Source of the DNA: Limnomonas spitsbergensis
Taxonomy: Eukaryota > Chlorophyta > Chlorophyceae > Chlamydomonadales
Assembly (NCBI GenBank): GCA_037349105.1
Contig: JAYJMM010000097.1
Location: forward strand, 2,170,001-2,234,000
Direction: 5' to 3'
DNA: 64,000 bases
Both the position numbers and the translations under genes were made by a program. Of this stretch, positions 42,194 through 51,204 are shown piece by piece; position 1 is the stretch's first letter, and every line of letters begins with the position of its first letter. The notes beneath the pieces were generated by a model. It was not told the origin of the DNA. It worked only from the letters and a program-made list of their open reading frames with translations, and did no database searches.

Positions 42194-42694
42194 ACCTACG
42201 AAAGGTGAAAAATGTGGAAAAATAGACAGGATGCGAGGCTGCCCATGCATACACTGAAAGGGAAAAGGGCTTGAGGTTCACACGAAGGCATGGCCCCCAC
42301 CCGCACGACACAGATTGCAATCTAGCGAGCAAAAGGCCTATCCTACTTACAACATATGGCCCTCTCAACACGAAGCACAGAGAAGTTGAAGTTTAAAGAG
42401 GACAAATTACAGGACCATCAAGTGCCAGTGGAGAATCCCCTTCGTGACGAAGTTTGTATCTTAGATTTCACTTTCCCTAATTGCGGTTTAGCTTCACTTT
42501 GAAAGCACATGGTTTTGAACAGGGTACCCCCCCGGTGGGGTGACCATTCCATGATTGGGTAACCCCGGGTGGGTAACCCCTGGTTTTGAAACCCGATTTC
42601 CCGTCAGTTTCGAGGCGGTTCAACACCCTGGTTCCACTTGCTTGATCTGTTGCCCAGATCGCATGATTTAATAATAAATATCTCAGCTGTCACC

Positions 42695-45586
42695 ATGTCG
42701 ACGGCCCCATCAGCTTCAACTGCTGCCCCTGCGGCATCCTCAACCGCGACTCCAGCTGCCCCTGGGGCAGCACCTCCCAATGCTCTGAATATTGTGTTCA
42801 ATCGTATGAAAGATGCTTCAATGTCAATCATGAAGCTTCAGAAGCCCTGGACGGAGGTCTTTGACCGAACAGTCATTAGCAAGCCTAGCAGTCTGGGCGA
42901 GGTGTGTTCCAATATTCAAAGATGTAACGCTTGATTGCAATTGAATGCCGAGATGAAATGAAGTTTTGAGCTGCGGGCTGGAGCGCCCGTCACTTTCGGA
43001 CCGCGGACAAATGTGTGCCTTTCCCCCCGCCAGGCGCTGACGCGGGTGAAAAAGAACTCGGCTTATTTCCGAGTGAATTACTTGATCGTCATGGTGACTA
43101 CCACCCTCGCCACCTTTGCGCTGCACCCCTCCGCGCTCATCGTCATGGGCCTGCTCGCGGCTTGCTGGATCTGGCTCATGTTTATCAAAACAGCCCCAGT
43201 GGTCATCGGCGGGCGAACTCTATCGGACCGCGAGACGCTGATTGGCATGTCTGCAATCTCCTTCATCACCATCTTCTTTCTCACAAGGTGCACATGCCGC
43301 ATGCATGAGGGGGGTGGGGGGGTTGCCTTGCGATGATTGACATGTCTGCTTTTACCCTTCATTGCCATCTCTTCCCCCATAAGGTCCGCGTGCTGCATCC
43401 AGCATGATGCATGCCCGAAAGGGTTTGGGGCCTCCCATGTATTCCTGCATGCACCGCGCCTGCCTAGAGGGTGGCACTGTGCACGTGCATGCTGAGGGGG
43501 GAAGGCCTGCTGTGCATGACCAGGGGCTTGCTTTGCATGATCAGTAGAGGGGCCTGCCTTACATGCATATGGGGGGCTTGCTGTGCATGCATGCATGCAT
43601 GCATGCCCATGCAGTGGGGCCTGCCGTGCATGCATGCATATACCCACGTGGGGGCCTGCTCCTCAGTTCTCACCAGGTAGCTTGTCCCAGAATGGGACCT
43701 GGTTCAATGCATGCCTCAAGGGGGTCACGCCCATAGGGGGGCCGGCATGCATGTAACCTATGGTCCTACCTTGCTGTGGCCTGAGTAGCGCTCCTATAAT
43801 CGCAGCTGAAAGAGAAGGGACAAATGCAAAGGGTTCTGGGTGAGCTCGCAGCTTGGCATCTCAGCGATTCAGTGCATGGGTCTCTTTGGTGCACTGACAT
43901 GGATCACATGCACAACCCTGCATGGCAACCCTCTTCAGCAGTTCAGCCTCCCCCTTGCGACAACAGGATGATACATCAGTGCTCCTGTGATCAAAAAACG
44001 GGTTTGTGACCCTTACTGGTAGTCTTAGTCGTTGTTTAAGTTCTTGACTTAGGTTGTCCTCAGTTTCGGATTATTGCGGTCAAAGTGTTAAGGTAACCGA
44101 AGTATTGAGATGCACACCTGCTTTAGAGCCTGAGCCCACTGCAGTAGCTTATGCTCAAGTTGGGAAGGAATCCAGGTTGTGTTTAAACTGTGTTTGAGTC
44201 TGTGTTTTACATTTGTTTAAAGCTTGATACCGCACTGTTTCCCTCCCTATCCCGTACCCTGACCTGATTCCCCTCTCCGTCCCATGCCTTGGCATCAGCG
44301 CTTCAATTGGTTGAAAGCTTGATACTGCACTGTTTCCCTCCCTATCCCGTACCCTGACCTGATTCCCCTCTCCGTCCCATGCCTTGGCATCAGCGCTTCA
44401 ATTGGTTGAAAGCTTGATACTGCACTGTTTCCCTCCCTATCCCGTACCCTGACCTGATCCCCCTCTCCGTCCCATGCCTTGGCATCAGCGCTTCAATTGG
44501 TTGAAAGCTTGTTTACCTTCCTGTCCCGCCCCCTGAACTGACCCCCCCCCCGTCCCATGCCTTGGCCTCAGTGTGGGAGCAGTCTTCTTCTCAGCCCTTA
44601 GCATCAGCATGGCGATCGTTGTCCTTCACGGAGCATTCAGGGAGCCTGACAACCTGTTCCTGGATGAGTCAGAGGTGAGATAATGCATGCATGTAGGGAG
44701 GAAAGGGGGGAGGGGAAGATGATGCATGCATGCATGCATGCAGGGAGGTAGGGAGGGAGTGGAAGATGATGCATGCATGCATGTAGGGGGAGTGGGGGAG
44801 ATGATGCATGCATGCATGTAGGGAGGGAGGAAGGGAGTTTGAGGCCTGTCAACCTGTCCCTGGGCGAATTGATGGTGGGTTGATGCCAGCAAGAAGGGGA
44901 GGGTGATGCATAGTTGCATACGGTGATGGAGGACGGGGGGGGTGATGCATGCAGTGTAGGAATTTCACGCCCAAACCTCTCCCCCGCACGAAATGGATGC
45001 GCCCAGGGTAGGGATGCACCAGACTTTTCCCCACATAAGGGGGGCGCACTGGCTGTGACCGGCCGCCCTGCTGTGGGGCTCTTTTCTACATTTTTAAATG
45101 AGTCAGAAAAACATCCCCAGTTTAAAACTCCCCCGTCTGCTCAACATCCCTCCCCTGCCCAGCCCAGCCTCAGCCCCATACCGGTAGTCAGCAACCCTTC
45201 CTAAGCTCTCTTCATTCCCCCTGACTTCTCAAAGTACCCCCCCCCTGCCTTCCTTTACCTCATAAAGCCAGCAACCCTTCCTAAGCTCTCTTCTTTTCCC
45301 CTGACTTCTCAAAGTACCCTCCCCCTGCCCTGCCTTAACCTCATTGAGCCAGCAACCCTTCCTAAGCTCTCTTCATTCCCCCTGACTTCTCAAAGTACCC
45401 TTCCCCTACCCTGCCTTTACCTCATAGAGCCAGCAACCCTTCCTTCGTTCCCTTGATACCCCCTGAATTTTCTGTGTCCCCCTCCCCTCCCCCTGCCCTG
45501 CCTTGACCCTATAGAGCCAGCAACCCTTCTTCAGCTTCTTGACGGGGTCATCGTCAGCAATCCCTGCGGCTATGGGTGCTGTGTAG
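42695..45586 (+). CDS. PRA1 family (prenylated Rab acceptor) protein, four exons, 209 residues
   Basis: Exons 42695-42901, 43034-43287, 44572-44674 and 45521-45586. All introns are GT-AG with matching phases, ending in TAG. PRA1 proteins are small multi-pass ER/Golgi membrane proteins that bind prenylated Rab GTPases and act in vesicle traffic. Evidence: an Ala/Ser/Pro-rich N terminus; then KLQKPWTEVFDRTVISKPSS and ALTRVKKNSAYFRVNYLIVM, the family core; two paired hydrophobic hairpins (LIVMVTTTLATFAL.., LIVMGLLAACWIWLMF; then IGMSAISFITIFFLTSVGAV, FFSALSISMAIVVL); and the C-terminal HGAFREPDNLFLDE signature. ATG 42695 (context caccATGtcg) is chosen over an in-frame ATG 19 codons upstream because the family starts with a short polar tail. 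Introns 2 and 3 hold tandem copies of neighbouring splice edges. Confidence 0.9.
43460..43660. repeat. tgcatgca microsatellite cluster in PRA1 intron 2
   Basis: Runs of (atgc)n such as 43584-43603 and 43626-43641 alternate with gggggcttgct / ggggcctgcct. Similar atgcatgc runs recur in intron 3 (44680-44820). Confidence 0.8.
44220..44571. repeat. Tandem copies of the acceptor of PRA1 exon 3
   Basis: Three to four units of about 95 bases read gttgaaagcttgatactgcactgtttccctccctatcccgtaccctgacctgattcccctctccgtcccatgccttggcatcagcgcttcaatt. The last unit ends ccgtcccatgccttggcctcag and is the real acceptor at 44571. Each upstream unit therefore holds a copy of the 3' splice site with its polypyrimidine tract. 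Confidence 0.9.
44675..44870. repeat. Donor-side repeats of PRA1 exon 3 with an exon-end copy
   Basis: Three to four units of gatgatgcatgcatgcatg(t/c)agggaggtaggga follow the donor. The block gcctgtcaacctgtccctgggcgaatt at 44843-44869 is a diverged copy of the exon 3 end gcctgacaacctgttcctggatgagtc (44644-44670). Confidence 0.8.
45195..45521. repeat. Tandem copies of the acceptor and start of PRA1 exon 4
   Basis: Four units of about 85-90 bases: cctcataRagccagcaacccttcctaagctctcttcattccccctgacttctcaaagtaccc.... Each contains agccag|caacccttc, the real acceptor and first exon bases at 45515-45529 (agccag|CAACCCTTC). Confidence 0.9.
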
Positions 45587-45805
45587 CGGGGCATCTGGAC
45601 ACCCCCTGCCTGAGCGCTAACGGAGGTCTGTGGAGCAGAGGGACATCTGGTCATCCCCTGCCTGAGCGCTAACGGAGGTCTTTGGAGCAGAGGGACATCT
45701 GGACATCCCCTGCCTGAGCGCTTAAGGAGGTCTTTGGAGCAGAGGGACATCTGGACATCCCCTGCCTGAGCGCTAACGGAGGTCTTTGGAGCAGAGAGCG
45801 AAGAG
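45587..45805. repeat. 60-bp tandem repeat in the PRA1 3' UTR
   Basis: About four copies of a unit with gggacatctggacatcccctgcctgagcgctaacggaggtctttggagcaga directly after the stop codon. The period is about 57-60 bases. Confidence 0.85.
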
Positions 45806-48340
45806 GTGCTAGGTGGTGTACTGCGTGGATGCAGGAGCGGTCATAGCAGCTGCTGGGCAGGTTGCCCCGGGCCAAGGTGGATCAGGAGCAGGGACTGGGG
45901 ATGCTCTGCGCTCAATGGAGGTTATAGGAGCGGGGTGCGGGGCTGATCGGCACTCTAAAGATATTATTGGAGCAGGGAGCCCCGCTGCCGCTGATTGGTC
46001 TGACAGGGGGGACTAGCAGCCTGTGCCCATGTGGTCATGCCGATGGATAGCACTAACGAGCGGAGCCAAGTGCATGGACGTGTCATATTTTAATCTGCTG
46101 GAATGGCAGACTAGAGCTGGTTGGAGGTGCTGCCATGCATGCATAGCGCATGGTTGTGGGCTGTGTCGGGCCGTATATGGTTCGCATGGTGGCTGGCAAT
46201 GCTGGGGCAATGTAGGGCTGTACATGAGCCTGTCGTCTGCTGCATGGCAGATGCTGGATTTTATTTGTCATTTCACTGTAGGACTGCCCTGAAAACTACT
46301 GATGTCTCTCAAGCATTTGAATTGAGGTGCATCGGAACATTAGGACAAACCATTAGATGACGGTGTTTCCGCCACCGTGCGTAGTATAGTATCTTTAAGT
46401 ACCGGTAAACATATTATGTAAACCTGATATGGACGTTGGCAACATGCTCCCCATGATTCACAATTTTCAGTTCAAAAGCAAGCAGGAGCTGCCTCTATGG
46501 GGGCGTCCAGGTAGAGAACTCACTCTTCACCCTGACTTAGTGACTGCCCCTGAGGATACGAGCTGAGGAGATGTCCAGCTCGTCTTGTCCATGAAGCAAT
46601 GAGAGATGCTTGGGTCCTGTGGTCTTGGGAAGCCAACTTGGCTTCCATGATGGTGGATACTGCCCCCAAATAACACCGGGAAATCTGGCCTCAGCGCTGC
46701 ATAATACCAAATTTCGAGACTCACGCTCGTTGAAAATTTATATACGCCATGCTGGGGCTTATCTTCTGCACTATGGGGTCCATTCCCTCGCTACTGCCCG
46801 GTGGTTGTGTGTTAGTTGCTAGCCCAGGGGTGTTACTGGTTTTCCTCGCTGTCCTAGCGTATTTAGTGCGTATACCGGTTTACGGGCACATGTCCCACGC
46901 ATTAAATGTGATGCTTTGTTGGACCGTAAAACTTCACACACTTCATATGTGTGGCAGCCGGTGAGGCACAGTCCATCATGTCTGAGATTGCAGACGTCCA
47001 TGAGAAGCTCAAGGCTGATGGGACAAATAGCATGCGGGCACCAGTATCAAAGGCAAAAATATAATTCCTTTCATGACCTGCAAACATAACATAAATCCAG
47101 GGGGGAAAAACCATCGGGCAGGACTGCAAGTTCCTATGTGCAGTCACCGACCCAAAATTGCGCATGTAATCTGACACTTTGCCGCTCTGCTTGCCGAGCA
47201 GCCCTTCAACCTAACACATTCCCAGGCATCAAGCACTGTCATGGACCGATGGTACCAAAACCGAAAACCCCGGAAATTTTCAACAGAGCCCTGGTAGTGA
47301 GAACACAAATCATGATATCAGGATCCGTTTTTGTCTCCATCGCATCCCCACTCCCCGTGCCATTTCTAACGTCCTATACCTACTCGAAAATAAGCAACCA
47401 GTCAAAAGTCTGTCATCTCTAGAATCAGCACAGCCTATGTTTCAGATCTCGTATCTTCACATCCCTGGCTTCCCACAGCCCCGAGCAGCGGACCTCTTCT
47501 GACTGGACAGTGCCCAGCGCCCATGCGTCACGCCGCTGCCTGGCCTCTTGTCAAATGCTGGTTGCAGAAGCTCTGTAGCATCGGCACCATGCGGGCTGAG
47601 ACATGAGGCATCCTGGACCATGCAAAGGGAGCAGGGCAGTTTTTGATAGCAAAGACGGCTCGCCGCACTGGCAAGCACTGCTATTGTGCGGCACCGACCC
47701 GGCTACCCAGCGCCACGAAGCCAAATTCAGGTGTCAAGGTTTCAAACACTAGGTACTTAGAAGGTTAGATCACGTGATGGTTCAAAACAAAGGTTAGATC
47801 AAGATAATGTGAATGCATGATGCGCTGAGGAAAGCGTAAGGGTGGCAGAAGCCCAAAATCACCCTAGCGGCCTAGCTCGGCTAGGTCCCGCTGCCTCAAT
47901 TTCACGGAAAGCCAGCACTGTGAATTTAAGGTCCTGCAGCTATGATTCAGCTACATCACGGCCTGCGGATGTGGGGGCCTGGTGCAGCAGGCCCAGCTGC
48001 TAGTGCCACCGGCAGTGAGCGAGCCAAGGATCGGACCCCTTCGACCCGTGGTGGCCATTTAGCGGCCTGCCAGAGGTGGGCTGATGTGCACAAAAAATAA
48101 CCGGAAGACTAGCAAATTTTCAAAAGTGCCGTCCACGATGAACAACAATATAAGCTGTTCCGTCCGCCTCGATGATAAAGCTGAGGGGGTCGATACCTGG
48201 GGCAAACATGAGCGCGAGCGAGGCAGCAACATCAGGAGAGGACCAAGACCTGTCAAACCTCCCATCCCCCGCCCCCATCTCTCTGAATACACACCCTCCA
48301 TGACCCCAGTGGTCGGAACCCCTTGATATTTTACGGGCGG
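45806..48340. other. Spacer without recognised gene
   Basis: A retrotransposon 3'-end fragment lies at 46748-46945. Minus-strand frames at 47177-46902 and 47678-47457 are open but short and unsupported. Nothing else is recognised. Confidence 0.3.
46748..46945 (+). mobile_element. Retrotransposon 3'-end fragment (plus orientation)
   Basis: It matches the shared 3' UTR from atgctggggcttatcttctgcactatgggg to taaaacttcacacacttca, somewhat more diverged than the other copies. Confidence 0.85.
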
Positions 48341-48369
48341 GAAATACTCCTTAAGGGTTGTCGGAGTTC

Positions 48370-48510
48370 CCCACTGGCATGCTTTACTTGGCCTCCCGAG
48401 GGGCATATATCCACGATGTATACCACCGATCACTGATTAAGTGGTATGAGTGTATGATGTGAATCCAGAGGCAGGCCCTGCCCCCGCATCCAACTTGTAA
48501 ACCACCACTC
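48370..48510. repeat. Duplicated terminal-exon edge of the profilin-like gene
   Basis: The block gtggtatgagtgtatgatgtgaatccagaggcaggccctgcccccgcatccaacttgtaaacc (about 48441-48503) is a diverged copy of the last-exon end. The latter reads ctggtatgatatgaatccataggcatgccctcccgaggggcccacgtccaccttgtacacc (48512-48572). A weaker third copy (cctcccgaggggcatatatccacgatgtatacc) precedes it at about 48392-48424. Confidence 0.75.
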
Positions 48511-49378
48511 ACTGGTATGATATGAATCCATAGGCATGCCCTCCCGAGGGGCCCACGTCCACCTTGTACACCGCGGCACCCTCGCTGGCCTCAGGAGCAC
48601 CATCCATCGTGCGGCCATAAACTGCGGGCGGGTGATGTCTGTGGACCTGGAACGTAAGGTAGAGAAATGGTGGGCGGATGCAGGTGGGTGGGGGCGGTAT
48701 TGGACGAGGGCATTGGACCATGTTGGCATGGAGGTAGGAAGGATGGGGAATGGGGGGGGGCTGTCAACATGAGTATGGGTGCTCAAAGAGAGGTTGAGGA
48801 CGAATACATAGAAGGGGGGGGTACGTGGGCATCGGGGAGTAGGGGGGATGTTGACATGGGTGGAAGGCCATGTTGACATGGCTTTGCCATGCGGCGCTTC
48901 AAAGGTCTGCAGAGTGAACCAGGGACAACATATTCGGTCAGAGGAGGTTGGTTTGAAATGAATGTAAGGTCTTCGTGCTGCAGAGCTGATGCGAGGAGGA
49001 GGAGCTGTAGAGCACAGGATCGCTGGGGACGGGTGGGTGAGCATGTAGCATTCGGCATACCTCGTATCGGATCCCCCCCGCGACCAGCCCTTGCTTTATT
49101 GCGCTGTCCCTGTCGCCAAAAGCAAGTGTGAGCTGCTTCAGCTCTTCAGCGCTTGCCTGCAGGTAGCAGGGGAAAGACGAGGCACCGACATATTTATTCG
49201 AAAAAACATCCTTCGCTAAACGCCTTTCGCTCAGAACGCAGGAGGGCAAGGGATCAAATGCAATGCGCACGAGGTTTGTCACCTGGAAGTTGCAGTAGAG
49301 AACGGTTCCCTCCTCGTCCCAGAGGGCTATTTTCGAAGCATCCTTCAGCGCTTTCTTGGCTGCTGCCTCCATGGCCAT
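48509..49378 (-). CDS. Profilin-like protein, partial, about four exons
   Basis: Proposed minus-strand exons: 49378-49283, 49156-49061, 48906-48888 and 48621-48509. They give about 107 residues ending AYGFISYQ and TGA. Conserved-looking blocks are ALWDEEGTVLYCNFQ, then SAEELKQLTLAF, GLVAGGIRYE and VYGRTMDGAPEASEGAAVYK. The order (dG-V-, aE...L..aF, G+.+GG.+Y, V.YGR, ..G.a..K, final aromatic strand) fits profilin, a small actin-monomer and poly-Pro binding protein. It is shorter than the usual 125-135 residues, so an N-terminal exon is probably missing. The 19-base third exon needs a GC donor (CATG|GCAAAG) to keep phase, so its borders are tentative. Confidence 0.6.
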
Positions 49379-50390
49379 CCCCCACGCAAACTAAACTTGC
49401 GCTGCTTGTCTCCAGCTGCTGAACATGCGTGCGGATCCGAGTCACAGCTCTGCCAGTAGGGCACGGGCAGTGGGGCATGAGGCATGAGGCAGTTGGGTAT
49501 TTCGATCTGAAAAGTCCACACCTTCGTCCGGAAATGATAGCATGTGCTGGGAGCATAAGGACCCACAACATAAAACCTTACCGTTTCCAAATCAAAGCAA
49601 ACAGCGTTTGCTTCCTGCCCACTTCTTTGCCTGGTGTGGAGCGTGTGAGGTGCTGGACCTCAAGCTCTGGATAACCAGCACTTTGTCCTTTTATTACCAC
49701 ATACCACACCCATCAACCCATGCCTACCAGTTCTGGCTTATACATACCAGCAAGCTTAGATAGTTTTGACCTATTCGTGCTTGTGGTTTTAGGGAGTTAG
49801 ATGGCCAACCTCACACTTCGTTAAGTGCAAGCAAAAGAACATTTCTCCCTGCTGTACCTCGTCTGTGTTTGTCTCCTATCTTCTTCTTCGGTCAAGGACA
49901 TTCACCGACAGAGGCCGTCATGCAAAATTTGGTCACCTGCACTGTCTCTGGTGCTGTCCTCCTCCTAGCCTGGCTTGCTCCCAGGAGACCGAGGCGCTGC
50001 AAGGCCGCCAGGCTGGCGCAGCAGTACCACCTGCCGTACACCACCATGGACAAACCTCTGAAGCATTACGCTGCCTCCAACCCGAGGTACAACTGAGGGT
50101 TGGAAATCTGTGCCGGCCATGCAGGGCGATTCCGCCATTCAAGGAAACGTTGGCATGCGGAGGGAAGCACCTATGTAGATGGATGCAGCCATTCAGCCAT
50201 GCATGCGGCCATGCAAACCCATGTCAAACCGAATTGCTGAATTAGCGATCTTCGATGCGACAACACAGATTTCCGGGAATTGGCCTTTTGATACCGCTAG
50301 ACGAACCTCATTCCGCACGGCTACAGGAGGCTAGCTAAGGGGGCTTCTCCTGACACCAGGGATGCCCTCCTTTGTTTTATTTAGTAATTA
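49379..50390. other. Spacer with a possible small membrane-anchored ORF
   Basis: This includes the 5' flank of the profilin-like gene. A plus-strand frame from the ATG at 49920 encodes about 58 residues with a hydrophobic N-terminal segment (VTCTVSGAVLLLAWLA), a basic stretch, and the ending KHYAASNPRYN. It could be a small membrane protein, but no family is recognised and spliced context is lacking. Confidence 0.25.
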
Positions 50391-50450
50391 ATGCTATTGG
50401 ACGCTCCTTGATGCTATTGGACGCTCCTTGATGCTGTTGGACGCTCCTTG
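50391..50450. repeat. 20-bp tandem repeat, three copies
   Basis: Three consecutive atgctRttggacgctccttg units with one substitution. Confidence 0.95.
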
Positions 50451-50514
50451 ATGTCCGCTGCTGTGGCAGGTGGCTTGTCAGGGCCGCAGCTCCGGACGCC
50501 GCGGATGCCTCATC

Positions 50515-50870
50515 ATCCTGGGCATGCTCACTGCTCAGGGAGCAACTCAAGGTGGGGGACCAAAGAGTGGAAAGAGGGGGGGGACTTAACCCTACACTTA
50601 CTGAATTGTGGGCGTGCTCACTACTCAGGAAGCAAATCAAGATGGGGGGCCAAAGAGTGAAAAGAGGGGGGGGACTTAACCCTGAAGGGGCCAAACCCTA
50701 AACAGGCTAAATCCTGGGCATGCTCACTACTTAAGGAGCAACTTAAATCGGGGACAAAACATTGAAAATATGGGGTACTAAAACCCTAACAGGTGGGGGG
50801 CGATACCCTGAATAGGATGATCCCGGCACATGCTCGCTGCTCAAGGAGCGACTCTAAGTGGGGGGGGAAT
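50515..50870. repeat. About 105-bp tandem repeat with telomere-like motif
   Basis: About four units containing ctgggcatgctcactactcaRggagcaactcaaggtggggg..aaagagtgRaaagagggggggacttaaccctg. Later units are shorter and more diverged; one carries aaaccctaaac. Confidence 0.8.
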
Positions 50871-51204
50871 GAAATAGGTGGGTCAGGGACATTCTCTCAG
50901 TCTTGCGAGCAAGCACCAAGTGTTGACATTTGGATCATTGGAGACTGTTCCGGTGTGGCTGCTCGTATGGTGTTATTAATATGTGTGTGATACGAATGAC
51001 AATGTTGAGTAATATATGTGTGCGATGAGAGTGATCATGTTGAGTAATATGTGTGTGATAAGAGTGACCATACTGAGTGGCTTTTGGTGGCTTCAGAAAC
51101 AGTTTCAGTGACAGTTTAGAGCACCGGAGCTGCAGTTCAGCTGCATGGAGCCGACCGCAATAGGGGGGGTCCTGGTGCGGCAAACCTACCTGACTGCTTA
51201 GGCA

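Noticed and set aside
46902..47177. Minus-strand frame with AFDTGARMLFVPSAL, reminiscent of a retropepsin DTGA motif
   Set aside because: The motif is a single short match, the frame extends into a retrotransposon 3'-end fragment, and no other LTR-element domain is nearby.
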